A DNA stretch of 39,645 bases, from the NCBI RefSeq assembly GCF_004793765.1, contig NZ_SRYM01000035.1:1-39645 (forward strand), read 5' to 3'. The position numbers and the translations under genes are program-made. The notes beneath the pieces are model-generated. The model worked only from the letters and a program-made list of their open reading frames with translations, ran no database searches and had not been told where the DNA came from. The DNA comes from Parabacteroides distasonis. GTDB lineage: Bacteria > Bacteroidota > Bacteroidia > Bacteroidales > Tannerellaceae. This document shows, one piece after another, positions 22,940-31,797 of this stretch. Each line of letters begins with the position of its first letter. Position 1 is the first letter of the stretch.

Positions 22940-23176
22940 ATGACAGAAACACATGGGCGGGCGGAACAAGCACGTTCCGTCTTCCATATCTATGGTGGCT
23001 ATGTGCAGATCTTGCCCAATGCCACTCATGCTATCCAAATCATCCATCAGTGCAATGGTATGATTTTACGGACGGAAAGTTGTATTACGCCCGCCGCTTC
23101 GGGACGCCACGAGTCACAGGCACCCCCGTTGGGAAAAGTTAGGACACTGAATATAAAACAAACAAAATACAAATGA
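22940..23176 (+). CDS. Small protein sharing the IYGG..QILPNAT motif, possibly a decayed paralogue
   Basis: A 78-codon frame whose residues 15-35 (FHIYGGYVQILPNATHAIQ) match the start of the 144-residue protein upstream. After that the similarity stops, and the sequence becomes low in structure (CITPAASGRHESQAPPLGK), ending just over the dehydratase start (4-base ATGA overlap at 23173-23176). It could be a real small gene or the remains of a duplicated copy. The overlap with the next gene and the intact frame mildly favour expression. Confidence 0.5.
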   Translation: MTETHGRAEQARSVFHIYGGYVQILPNATHAIQIIHQCNGMILRTESCITPAASGRHESQAPPLGKVRTLNIKQTKYK

Positions 23177-25107
23177 TGGATTTTCATAAGGGCAGATGGC
23201 GGTTGGCCTTAGGCCGTCTGGTGAATTTGCGGTATATCAACCGTTGGGTCATTTTTAGCGCGGATCTTTTCGTCTCGCTCTCCGTGTCGTTGCTGGGCGT
23301 ATTGGGAATGTTCTCCATTCTGCGTATACGTATCGGAGAGCCGGATGTGCTGAAAGTGGGCCTCTCCTCGTTTGTGGCCAGTATCGTTTCGTTCTTGCTG
23401 TTCAAGGCATATCATGGGGTCATTCGCCATTCCACGCTGCGTGGCTTGTGGCGGATCGGTGGTGCGGCGATAGCCAAAGCGATCTTGATGTTCTGGTTGC
23501 TTTGGTTGCTAAAGGCTCGCTTCAGTCCCTCTATCTATTGGCTGGGTGGAATCATGGACGGTACGTTGACGTTCGTGATGTTGGTCACATTGCGTGTCTT
23601 CGTGATCAATGTCTATAACAGCGTCCTCCTGCAACTCGGCAAGAAACGCAAGCGTGTACTGGTCTTTGGCACGGAGGAGGAAAGCGTGATGATCGCCACA
23701 TCGGCTAACCGTCAGGTATTCATGCAGAATTATAGCATTATGGGCTTCCTTTCCTTTGGCGGTTCCAAGAAAAGCATCCGTATCGCGGAGTTGCCGGTCT
23801 ACCGGATCGAGAACGTGGAGGATCTGTATCGCTTGATCCCTCGCAACAACTTGGACGGAATCCTTTTCCCGAATATAAAGGTGGTTCAGCAGGAGCGTGA
23901 CCGCCTGATCCGTTATTGCGAGCAGGCCTCCTTGAAAACGTTGGTAGTCCCGGAGATGGAGGAGCTACGTGGGGGTGAGGCGAAACGTTCGGTCCGGGAG
24001 ATCCGTATCGAGGATTTGCTGGGTCGTGATGAGATCCATATCAACCTGGATGAGATCGGCAATCTGTTGGAGGGGAAGACCGTGCTTGTCACGGGAGCCG
24101 CCGGTAGTATCGGCAGCGAGATCTGTCGTCAGCTGGCTCATTTCCCGATCAAGAAATTGGTTTGTTTCGACTCCGCCGAGACTCCGATGCATAATCTCCG
24201 TCTGGAATTGGAAGAGAAATACAAGGAACTGAACTTTGTCCCGGTGATCGGCGATGTCCGCAGCCCGGACCGTGTGGATTATGTGTTCCGCAACTGGCAC
24301 CCCCAAGTGGTGTTCCACGCGGCGGCCTACAAGCATGTCCCCTTGATGGAAGAGAACCCCTGCGAGGCGATCCATACAAACGTGTTCGGTACCCGTGTGA
24401 TGGCGGATGCCGCCGTAAGCTATGGTGTGGAGAGGTTCGTGATGATCAGTACGGATAAGGCGGTGAACCCCACGAACATCATGGGCTGTAGCAAGCGCTT
24501 GGCCGAAATCTATGTACAGAGTCTGAGCCTTGCGATCGAGCGAGGAGAGGTGAAAGGCGAGACGCGTTTCATTACGACCCGTTTTGGAAACGTATTGGGT
24601 AGCAACGGTTCGGTTATCCCCCGTTTCCGGGAACAAATCGCTCAGGGAGGTCCAGTGACGGTCACCCATCCCGATATCATCCGTTACTTCATGACCATTC
24701 CAGAGGCTTGTCGTCTGGTATTAGAGGCCGGTACAATGGGCAAGGGCGGTGAGATCTTTATCTTCGATATGGGAGAGCCGGTGAAGATTGCGGATTTGGC
24801 GAAGCGCATGATTGAACTGTCCGGATTGCAGGTAAACAAGGACATTGAGATCAAGTACACTGGCCTTCGTCCCGGCGAGAAATTGTATGAAGAGCTACTG
24901 AATAACAAGGAGAACACGAAAGAGACCCCTCACGAGAAGATTCGGGTGGCAGCTGTACGCAAGTACGACTATAAGGACGTAGTAGAACATATTAATGTAT
25001 TAACCGAATTGTCTCTCCGTGTCCAGATCCTCCCGATGGTAAAGGAGATGAAAGCCTTCGTGCCTGAGTTCAAGAGCCAGAACTCCCGGTTTGAGGAGTT
25101 GGATTAA
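23173..25107 (+). CDS. Membrane-bound UDP-sugar 4,6-dehydratase (CapD/WbpM/PglF type)
   Basis: A 644-residue inner-membrane enzyme. Four N-terminal helices (about 20-130) and a CoA-binding-like Rossmann domain (about 150-270) precede the catalytic SDR domain. That domain has the NAD motif VTGAAGSIGSE (about 306-316), AAAYKHVPLMEENP and the Met-x3-Lys catalytic pair Met437/Lys441 (NIMGCSKR), Met replacing Tyr as in this subfamily. It converts UDP-GlcNAc to the UDP-4-keto-6-deoxy sugar. With the WcfR-like aminotransferase and WcfS-like transferase at the far end of the locus, it should supply the amino-trideoxy initiating sugar. It is fairly GC-rich compared with the downstream cassette. Confidence 0.93.
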   Translation: MMDFHKGRWRLALGRLVNLRYINRWVIFSADLFVSLSVSLLGVLGMFSILRIRIGEPDVLKVGLSSFVASIVSFLLFKAYHGVIRHSTLRGLWRIGGAAIAKAILMFWLLWLLKARFSPSIYWLGGIMDGTLTFVMLVTLRVFVINVYNSVLLQLGKKRKRVLVFGTEEESVMIATSANRQVFMQNYSIMGFLSFGGSKKSIRIAELPVYRIENVEDLYRLIPRNNLDGILFPNIKVVQQERDRLIRYCEQASLKTLVVPEMEELRGGEAKRSVREIRIEDLLGRDEIHINLDEIGNLLEGKTVLVTGAAGSIGSEICRQLAHFPIKKLVCFDSAETPMHNLRLELEEKYKELNFVPVIGDVRSPDRVDYVFRNWHPQVVFHAAAYKHVPLMEENPCEAIHTNVFGTRVMADAAVSYGVERFVMISTDKAVNPTNIMGCSKRLAEIYVQSLSLAIERGEVKGETRFITTRFGNVLGSNGSVIPRFREQIAQGGPVTVTHPDIIRYFMTIPEACRLVLEAGTMGKGGEIFIFDMGEPVKIADLAKRMIELSGLQVNKDIEIKYTGLRPGEKLYEELLNNKENTKETPHEKIRVAAVRKYDYKDVVEHINVLTELSLRVQILPMVKEMKAFVPEFKSQNSRFEELD

Positions 25108-25154
25108 GGGGGAATATTTTCAGGAGAAATATTTTCGGTAGCAAGGAATTTCGT

Positions 25155-25162
25155 TATATTTG
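25155..25162 (+). promoter_or_regulatory. Relict promoter -7 box of the ATPase pseudogene
   Basis: TATATTTG, an exact -7 consensus about 30 bases before the pseudogene ATG. It may still give a rightward transcript inside the capsule operon. Confidence 0.5.
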
Positions 25163-25191
25163 TCTTGACGAACCAATAAACAGAGACGAAG

Positions 25192-25427
25192 ATGGAAGGA
25201 CGGCGATTATATCCGATAGGGATGCAGACATTCTCTAAATTGAAAGAGGGGAATTATGTGTATGTAGATAAGACGGAATTGGTGTGCAGAATGACACATG
25301 GTGCGTCTGGTTATATATTCTTAAGCGTCCCCACCGTTTCGGAAAGTCGTAGCTCACTTTTCGCTCCATAGTTATTTCGAGAGGCGAAAGGATTTGTTTG
25401 AGAGTTTGGCTATCGAGTATGCGGGAG
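25192..25427 (+). pseudogene. AAA-ATPase (PF09820-like) gene, 5' fragment with frameshifts
   Basis: Translation starts MEGRRLYPIGMQTFSKLKEG and continues NYVYVDKTELVCRMTH..GYIFLS, the opening of the Bacteroidales AAA-ATPase/PD-(D/E)XK family. At the Walker A region the frame is broken: RPHRFGKS appears only after a shift near 25324, and LHSYFERRKDLFESLAIE needs a further shift. The gene ends abruptly near 25427 where IS66-like sequence begins. Only about 80 of the usual ~500 codons remain, so it is non-functional. Confidence 0.8.
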
Positions 25428-25742
25428 GCCCTGACTTATCTTCACAAGCTTTGGAAGGAGGCTTTCACTTATATATAAAGTGACGGTCGTTATCCGATCT
25501 CGAATAATCTGGCGGAGAGGGTAGTCCGTTCCTTTACGACTAAACGAAAGAACTCCCTGCGCTTCGGAAGTGACGAGAGAGCGGAGATTGTCACCGTATA
25601 TCATAGCATAATCAGCACAGTGGAACTGCAAGGCAGATCCGCATGGGATTATCTTGGCAAATTTTTTACCGGAATTCTTAACGGTTGCAGATATATTTTG
25701 AGTCAGGCACCTCAAAATATAGACTTGGCTGTATGCCAATAG
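25428..25742 (+). mobile_element. IS66 transposase C-terminal remnant
   Basis: The frame starting at 25428 reads ALTYLHKLWKEAFTYI, a stop (25476-25478), then SDGRYPISNNLAERVVRSF and RKNSLRFGSDERAEIVTVYHSIISTVELQG with the end at 25740-25742. These are the conserved DGRYPIDNNxAER and KNSLxFGSxEGA blocks of IS66-family TnpC. The 5' part, the tnpA/tnpB genes and the inverted repeats are missing, and there is an internal stop, so it is a dead fragment. It abuts the truncated ATPase gene and precedes the AT-rich capsule cassette. Confidence 0.82.
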
Positions 25743-25950
25743 TTAAAAACCAATCGAATTTGATGACATTTTTTTACAAGGCTCCCCGTTCTGGTGCCTT
25801 ATAAAAAGGATATGCTCTAAATTGAGTATTAATAACTGGTCAACCTGCTGCTACACAAATGGCAACCGGTTACCGTTATTGTTGGGATCTTGAACGGAAT
25901 TTTCTAAAAAATTATAAATATCTTTTGTTTTTAATCGCTACGGGTCTAAA
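25743..25950 (+). other. Intergenic leader before the flippase gene
   Basis: About 208 bases with no gene. It is AT-rich toward its right end and contains TATCTTTTG (near 25919), one base longer than the -7 consensus. This could serve as a weak internal promoter for the capsule cassette, but the match is imperfect. Confidence 0.35.
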
Positions 25951-27375
25951 ATGACCGCTTACGGTGGTTTACAATTGAGTGTTTACGGTACATTGGCAAA
26001 AGCTCGTATTCTAAATAATGTTTTTTATAATGGTGCAGTCCAGACTTCAAGTATATTGTTGAATCTACTGTTAATGCCCTATATTACTCGAATATTGGGC
26101 AAAGATGCACTCGGTATCAATTCGTTTGGGCAGGCTATTGTTGGTTATTTCGTATTGTTAGGGAATTTAGGAATCACAATTTATGGTGCTAAAGTAATAG
26201 CCGAATGTAGGGATGATAAAAATAGAAAGCAACAGAAATTTGCCGAATGTGTAACTTATCAATTCTTTTTCAATGTAATAGCTATTCTTTTATACAATAG
26301 TTGGGTGATTTTTCAAGGAGATTATATATATTTCTTGTTTAATATCATCATTCTTACCTCTATGACAGATCTTTCATGGGCATATACCGGGATGGAAAGA
26401 TTTGATCTAATTGCTGTTCGCAATTTAGTAATTAAATTTGTAGGCACTTTACTCATTTTTCTTTTTGTAAAGCAACACGAAGATTTATCTCTGTTTATTA
26501 TCATTCAGCAAGGGGTTTTATTAATTAGTAATGTTGTTTTTTGGTTAGAGTTGGATAAATTGGAGATTGTTCCTCGATTTTCATCATTGACTCTCTCTCT
26601 GAAAAATATATTTAATCCTGCGATATCCGTTTTTATTCCAAGTGTTTTTACCTCCTTGTATCTCTCTTTAAATAAAGTCATGCTGGGGTATCTGTCAAGT
26701 ATAGACGAAGTTGCAATTTACGATTATCCCAATAGGTTAGTACGCATTGGCATTACTTTTATAGGAATTTTGGGGACTGTAATGATGCCCCGATTAGCCT
26801 ATTTACATCATAATCAGTCGAAGCAGGAATATCAGAATAAAACGAAGGATTTATTTAGATATTCATTATTAATCAGTGTTCCTGCCTTTTTTTTATTAGA
26901 GTTAGTAGCATTACCATTGTGCGATATATTTTTTTCTGAAACATTTGAAGGTGCTGACATGGTTATAAAAATAGTTGCACCTACTTTGATTACATCCGGC
27001 CTCAGTTTGTATGTAATTTATGTAAGTCTGAATAAAATGAAGACATTCTTGAATTGTGTCGCCATAGGGGCATTGGTTAGTTTAGTTTTAAATATTTTAC
27101 TAATGCCCCACTATGGAGCTATAGGAGCTGCTATCAGTCTGTTAGCAACCGAGATGGTAGTACATATATTGTTACTATACTATTTACGTTCAATCTATTC
27201 CTTAAGATGGTTATTACACTATCTTTTTAAAATCATTGCTATCTGTACGTCTATTTATGTACTGTTGGTAATTGTATTAGGAGACATTTTGTCTTTATTG
27301 GAAATGTGCCTTGCGATATTCTCTTATGGAATCTTATATGGTTTGTGCTTTCTGCTTTATTTAAGGAAAATGTAG
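25951..27375 (+). CDS. wzx: Polysaccharide flippase (Wzx, MOP/PST superfamily)
   Basis: A 474-residue integral membrane protein with about 12-14 hydrophobic helices. The N-terminal KARILNNVFYNGAVQTSSILLNLLLMPYITRILGKDALG is typical of the capsule repeat-unit flippases of Bacteroidales, and the polar RLVRIGITFIGILGTVMMPRLA segment is a family hallmark. It moves the undecaprenyl-linked repeat unit to the periplasmic face. The gene is strongly AT-rich and opens the biosynthetic cassette. The N-terminal MTAYGGLQLSVYGTLA is longer than usual, so the real start might be an alternative codon slightly downstream. Confidence 0.92.
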   Translation: MTAYGGLQLSVYGTLAKARILNNVFYNGAVQTSSILLNLLLMPYITRILGKDALGINSFGQAIVGYFVLLGNLGITIYGAKVIAECRDDKNRKQQKFAECVTYQFFFNVIAILLYNSWVIFQGDYIYFLFNIIILTSMTDLSWAYTGMERFDLIAVRNLVIKFVGTLLIFLFVKQHEDLSLFIIIQQGVLLISNVVFWLELDKLEIVPRFSSLTLSLKNIFNPAISVFIPSVFTSLYLSLNKVMLGYLSSIDEVAIYDYPNRLVRIGITFIGILGTVMMPRLAYLHHNQSKQEYQNKTKDLFRYSLLISVPAFFLLELVALPLCDIFFSETFEGADMVIKIVAPTLITSGLSLYVIYVSLNKMKTFLNCVAIGALVSLVLNILLMPHYGAIGAAISLLATEMVVHILLLYYLRSIYSLRWLLHYLFKIIAICTSIYVLLVIVLGDILSLLEMCLAIFSYGILYGLCFLLYLRKM

Positions 27376-27386
27376 TAACTTCAAGT

Positions 27387-28598
27387 ATGTCTTTTGTAGT
27401 AATTATAATATTGCTGTTGTTAGCTTGCGCAACATATGGGATTTTTAAAACAATATCACATCCAGCTTTTATAACAAGTTTTTTGTGGTTTTGTATTCTA
27501 TTGATTTATCAAACAGTAGACCATGGTTTATATGCTTTATCTGATAAATTATATGGAGTATTATTACTATGGAATATTGGTTTTTGCTTTTCTTCACTTG
27601 CTATTTGTTATGTACGTTTCCCTATATTTGTTAATTGGCGTTATGAAAGATATAATAGTGCAATGAAGGTTCTACTTCCTATATTTATTATTAGTTTATT
27701 AATTGCAATTTATGGTTTATATATAAAAGGAAATTATTATAATTCTGATAATATATTTAGAGGCATACGTGAATCAAGTGTTTTAGCAATGGAAGGGGAA
27801 GATGATTTCCAGTATCCGATGTATGTAACTTTTGCAATGGCTGTAGTGGGGCAAAGTGTAGCAGTCTTGATAAGTTTATTGTATGTAGGAAAGAAAAAAA
27901 ATCTATTTGTTATTATATATGCATGTTTAGTTTTATTGTTTTTTGTGATGCGAAGTAATAAATATGCTATGGCGCAGTTACTATTAGCTTTTTTGGCTAT
28001 TTCATCTTATAATAATACGCTTTCTAAAAGAAAATTCTTTGTTTATTTGGTTTGTTTTTTAGGATTGATGTTAACAGTTCATTTGCTTAGAGCAGGCGAT
28101 GGTTATGAATTTGATTTTGTGAAATTTATATCTGTTTATTTTTTAGCACCATTGCCAGCTTTTGATAATGTACTAAACACCCATATTGATTATATCTCAG
28201 ATTTTCATGGGGAATATACTTTAAGGTTCATTATTCCCTTTTTACAGACATTAGGTTTCTCTGTGGAAGGGAATCCAGATCCTTTTAATTTGCATAATTG
28301 GACATACACTCCACTACCAGTAAACGTCTATACAATAATGTTTAGTTATTATGTTGATTGGGGGTATTGGGGAATAATAGTATTTTCTATATTATTAGGT
28401 ACTTTCTGGGGAGGAATTTGGAAAGGGATGGAAAAAGGATATAAAGTCGCATTGGTTATTTATTCTTCTTTCTTTTATATGCTTGTATTCCAATTTTTTG
28501 CAGATTTCTTTTTTCAATACTTTTGGGTGACATTTCAAACGATTCTATTTGCATTGTTTCTGTTTTTTAGTAAGAATACATGTAAGAATAGAATTTAA
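27387..28598 (+). CDS. wzy: Oligosaccharide repeat-unit polymerase (Wzy)
   Basis: A 403-residue polytopic membrane protein with about 10-12 helices and a large loop containing LRAGDGYEFDFVKFISVYFLAPLPAFDNVLN. This layout and the PLPAFD/GEYTLRFIIPFLQTLG region fit O-antigen/capsule polymerases. It would link repeat units at the periplasmic face, working with the flippase just upstream. I chose the ATG at 27387 (MSFVVIII), which lies 11 bases after the flippase stop; a longer frame from a GTG at 27306 would overlap the flippase by 70 bases. Confidence 0.88.
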   Translation: MSFVVIIILLLLACATYGIFKTISHPAFITSFLWFCILLIYQTVDHGLYALSDKLYGVLLLWNIGFCFSSLAICYVRFPIFVNWRYERYNSAMKVLLPIFIISLLIAIYGLYIKGNYYNSDNIFRGIRESSVLAMEGEDDFQYPMYVTFAMAVVGQSVAVLISLLYVGKKKNLFVIIYACLVLLFFVMRSNKYAMAQLLLAFLAISSYNNTLSKRKFFVYLVCFLGLMLTVHLLRAGDGYEFDFVKFISVYFLAPLPAFDNVLNTHIDYISDFHGEYTLRFIIPFLQTLGFSVEGNPDPFNLHNWTYTPLPVNVYTIMFSYYVDWGYWGIIVFSILLGTFWGGIWKGMEKGYKVALVIYSSFFYMLVFQFFADFFFQYFWVTFQTILFALFLFFSKNTCKNRI

Positions 28599-28658
28599 GA
28601 AAATTGCATTGAAATAGCCAATGATAATAAGTATCGTTAACGTCCGGTTTTGTTTGAT

Positions 28659-29534
28659 ATGTTATTCAGAATAGTGAAAGTGTATTTCCTAAGTACCTTT
28701 TTTATTATTTCATTATTTCTATTTTGTACTTGTAAAGCTTCGCAAAATGTAAAATACCTTCCTGTAGAAACCAATTATCAAAAGAAATGGGGACAAGGAA
28801 TGGCGATCTATGAACAATATGCTTTTCTGCTGACTAATACAGGACTATGTAGAATTTATGATATGAGAAAAGATTTGTTTGTAGCCTCCTTAATATTAGC
28901 ATCTGCTCATGCAAAAAATCATGCAAACAATGCTTGTTTTGGTGTTGAGTATCCAAAAGATAATAATAAATTTCCTGCATTATATATTTCTGAATGTGAA
29001 GCTCCACATAGATGTTATGTAGAGAATATTACAGAATATGGATCTCGTTTAATTCAGATAATACAATTTCGGATAGAAAATAAACCTCAAGCAGTACATG
29101 ATTGGATTGTAGACAGAGAAACTAACCATATTTATGCTGTTACTCAGTTATATCCATTTAATAAAGAACGGAATGGATTCGCTACTCAAATTGTAAAATT
29201 TAACTTACCGTCTATTAATATCCCACAAGTAATATTGAGTGATGTTGATATAGAAGATTCTTTTGAAGTTTTTTTTCCTCATATTTTGCAAGGAGGGGTA
29301 ATACATAATCATACTCTTTATTTGCCATCAGGTGCGTCTGCTGATAGTCAGGTCCAATATGGTAAAGAAAAGGCTATTGTTATAATAGATTTAAAGGAGA
29401 AAAAAATAAAAAGAATAATAGATGTACAGGATATTTTGAATAATGAGCCAGAAGGAGGTGCATTTTGGGGTAAATCTCTAATAATTTCTTGTGCTCCTAA
29501 AGGATTGTACCAATTTTTCTTAAAAGATGAATGA
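28659..29534 (+). CDS. Lipoprotein of unknown function, possibly beta-propeller, inside the capsule cassette
   Basis: A 291-residue exported protein. The hydrophobic leader ends in LFLFCTCKAS, with Cys23 or Cys25 the likely lipidated residue. The body alternates short beta-strand-like stretches with turn motifs (GMAIYEQYAFLLTNTGLCRIYDM, HDWIVDRETNHIYAVTQLYP, GAFWGKSLIISCAPKGLYQF), suggesting a beta-propeller-like fold. No catalytic motif is obvious. The ATG at 28659 is preferred to a TTG three codons earlier. It overlaps the next glycosyltransferase gene by 8 bases, so it is part of the operon. Cargo-specific capsule attachment or processing is possible but unproven. Confidence 0.8.
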   Translation: MLFRIVKVYFLSTFFIISLFLFCTCKASQNVKYLPVETNYQKKWGQGMAIYEQYAFLLTNTGLCRIYDMRKDLFVASLILASAHAKNHANNACFGVEYPKDNNKFPALYISECEAPHRCYVENITEYGSRLIQIIQFRIENKPQAVHDWIVDRETNHIYAVTQLYPFNKERNGFATQIVKFNLPSINIPQVILSDVDIEDSFEVFFPHILQGGVIHNHTLYLPSGASADSQVQYGKEKAIVIIDLKEKKIKRIIDVQDILNNEPEGGAFWGKSLIISCAPKGLYQFFLKDE

Positions 29535-30411
29535 TATATTAGTATCCATAATTATAGTAAACTATAATACATGCGCTTTGACATGTGCGTGTATAGATTC
29601 AATTTTTCAGAACGTTCACTCTTGTAAATTTGAGGTTATTTTGGTGGATAATGCTTCTTCAGATAATTCAGTAGTTGAAATAAAAAGAAGATACGAATCG
29701 TCTGTTAAATTAGTTGCGAGTGATTATAATTTAGGCTTTGGACGGGCCAATAATTGGGGAACAAAGCATGCCTCTGGACAATATCTGTTTTTATTGAATT
29801 CAGATACGGTATTAAGAAATGATCCTTTTCCCTATTTCTTGGAATTTCTTCATGCAAGAGAAAATTTAGGTGCATTAGGTACTTATTTGAAAGATGGTAA
29901 TGGTATTTACACTAAAAGCGGTGGCAATTTTTATTCGATGAGAAAATATCTTATGATGGGAGTAAAAAGACTTTTTTTGGTTCCTTCCAACGAGGAAATC
30001 CCACTATCGAATACTTCCCGCAAAGTAGACTACGTGATAGGAGCAGATTTATTTATTAGGAAAGAACTGTTTGAACAAATAGGGATGTTTAGCAAACACA
30101 TCTTTATGTATTTTGAAGATGTGGAGTTGTGTAAACGCCTTTACGATGCTGGCTATCATTCCTATCTTATTCCAGGACCGGAAATTATTCATTTTGTGAA
30201 ATCTAGTTCTACATCACAATTTTCACGAGTATACAATACCGCTTCTTTGATGTATTGTATACAAAAGGAGCATAGCTATGTAGGATTTTTCTTTTTTCAG
30301 ATAGCCTATTTCCTTTTAAAAGCTCCTCTGTTGCTGAATATTAAAGATATCAGAAAAGAATGGGAGTATATTACTAGCATATTTAAGTATAAACAATATT
30401 TGGTAAAATAG
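29527..30411 (+). CDS. GT2 glycosyltransferase (rhamnosyltransferase-like)
   Basis: A 294-residue cytosolic GT-A enzyme. The nucleotide-binding start is VSIIIVNYNT and DNASSDNS, the metal motif NSD is at 91-93 (LLNSDTVLRND), and the acceptor-side motif is MYFEDVELCKRLYDAGY. The C-terminal helix region (FFFQIAYFLLKAPLLL) may contact the membrane. It transfers a sugar from an NDP donor to the growing lipid-linked unit; specificity cannot be read from sequence. It overlaps the lipoprotein gene by 8 bases and lies 5 bases before the CDP-ribitol synthase gene. Confidence 0.9.
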   Translation: MNDILVSIIIVNYNTCALTCACIDSIFQNVHSCKFEVILVDNASSDNSVVEIKRRYESSVKLVASDYNLGFGRANNWGTKHASGQYLFLLNSDTVLRNDPFPYFLEFLHARENLGALGTYLKDGNGIYTKSGGNFYSMRKYLMMGVKRLFLVPSNEEIPLSNTSRKVDYVIGADLFIRKELFEQIGMFSKHIFMYFEDVELCKRLYDAGYHSYLIPGPEIIHFVKSSSTSQFSRVYNTASLMYCIQKEHSYVGFFFFQIAYFLLKAPLLLNIKDIRKEWEYITSIFKYKQYLVK

Positions 30412-30416
30412 AAGGC

Positions 30417-31796
30417 ATGAAGAATATAGCCATAATTTTAGCTGGTGGTATTGGTAGTCGTTTGAACGCAGGAATCCCCAAACAATTTTTGAAGGTTGCA
30501 GGCCTCACAGTAATTGAACATACGATATCAACATTTCAGCGTCATAGTCTTATTGATGAGATAGCCATTGTCGCCAATGAGGCGTATCATCATAAAATAG
30601 GGGAATATGTTGTAAAAAACAAATTTTCTAAAGTGAAGAAGATATTGATGAGTGGTGCGGAAAGACATTTCTCTTCTTTATCTGCTATTAAAGCTTATGA
30701 AAATGGGGAAGAGTGTAATTTGATATTTCATGATGCAGTTCGTCCTTTGATAAGTTCTCAAATAATAGACCGAGTGATTGTTGCTTTGCAGATCTATGAA
30801 GCGGTAGATGTTGCAATTCCTTCGGCTGATACGATTATACAGGTTGACAGTGACAATACAATTATGGGGATTCCCCCCCGTCGGGTGTTAAGAAGAGGAC
30901 AAACTCCTCAAGGATTCCGTTTGAACACCATAAAAGCCGCTTATGATGAAGCATTAAAAGATCCCGATTTCATCACAACAGACGATTGTGGTGTGGTGTT
31001 GAAGTATCTTCCTGAAACAAAAATATATGTGGTAGAAGGGGAAGATAGCAATATGAAGTTGACTTATAAAGAGGATTTCTATTTGATAGAGAAGTTGTTT
31101 CAATTACGAATGACTAACTTCCAAGAGCACGCACTAACTGATGATGAAAAAGAAAAATTGCAGGGAAAAGTAATTGTTCTTTTCGGTGCATCATCTGGCA
31201 TAGGTTTTGACTTAATGAATTTATGTTGCGATTGCGGAGCTGTTGTATATGGTTTCAGCAGAAGTATGAACCATGTAGATATTCAGGATTTGGATAGTGT
31301 GCGTTCTGCTTTCTCTTCAGTTGCCAAAGAGGTGAATAGGATAGATTATGTTATTGATACGGCATCTGTTCTTTATAAAGAACCGTTGGCTTACATGAGT
31401 TATGAGCAGATAGAGGAGACTATAGACATTAATTATAAGGGGATGGTACATGTGGCTAAAGAGGCATATCCTTATCTTGAAAAGAGCTGTGGGCAATTAG
31501 TATTCTATACTTCCAGTTCTTATACCCGTGGTCGCATGAATTATAGTATCTATTCATCTACGAAATGTGCCACTGTAAATTTTGTACAGGCTTTAGCCGA
31601 AGAATGGGGAAGTTTGGGCATTCGTGTGAATTGCGTGAATCCGGAGCGTACAAAGACTCCTATGCGTACCAAAAATTTTGGAATAGAACCTGAGGATACT
31701 TTGTTGAAATCAATGGATGTGGCAGTAGCAACAGCTAAACTCTTAGTCTCTGATTTAACCGGGCAAGTAATAGACATAAAGCTAAAATTGATATAA
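30417..31796 (+). CDS. Bifunctional ribulose-5-phosphate reductase/CDP-ribitol pyrophosphorylase (Bcs1-like)
   Basis: A 459-residue fusion. Residues 1 to about 228 are an IspD-like cytidylyltransferase (ILAGGIGSRLNAGIPKQFL, FHDAVRPLI, TDDCGVVLKY). Residues about 248-459 are a short-chain dehydrogenase with LFGASSGIGFD (255-265), catalytic Ser in YTSSSYT (about 366-368) and Tyr379-x3-Lys383. This is the domain order of Haemophilus type b Bcs1, which reduces ribulose-5-phosphate and couples ribitol-5-phosphate to CTP. The product CDP-ribitol would be used by the transferase whose gene starts one base later. It indicates ribitol-phosphate in the capsule. Confidence 0.88.
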   Translation: MKNIAIILAGGIGSRLNAGIPKQFLKVAGLTVIEHTISTFQRHSLIDEIAIVANEAYHHKIGEYVVKNKFSKVKKILMSGAERHFSSLSAIKAYENGEECNLIFHDAVRPLISSQIIDRVIVALQIYEAVDVAIPSADTIIQVDSDNTIMGIPPRRVLRRGQTPQGFRLNTIKAAYDEALKDPDFITTDDCGVVLKYLPETKIYVVEGEDSNMKLTYKEDFYLIEKLFQLRMTNFQEHALTDDEKEKLQGKVIVLFGASSGIGFDLMNLCCDCGAVVYGFSRSMNHVDIQDLDSVRSAFSSVAKEVNRIDYVIDTASVLYKEPLAYMSYEQIEETIDINYKGMVHVAKEAYPYLEKSCGQLVFYTSSSYTRGRMNYSIYSSTKCATVNFVQALAEEWGSLGIRVNCVNPERTKTPMRTKNFGIEPEDTLLKSMDVAVATAKLLVSDLTGQVIDIKLKLI

Positions 31797-31797
31797 A

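Noticed and set aside
22924-23142. Alternative plus-strand frame overlapping the small IYGG gene
   Set aside because: It lacks the IYGG..QILPNAT motif that ties the other frame to its neighbour, and its composition is not protein-like.
23965-24669. Long minus-strand ORF (234 codons) inside the dehydratase gene
   Set aside because: It is a shadow of a strongly supported plus-strand gene and has a His/Arg/Thr-biased composition typical of antisense frames.
25410-25739. Minus-strand ORF over the IS66 remnant
   Set aside because: The plus strand carries the clear IS66 TnpC motifs; the minus frame is a shadow.
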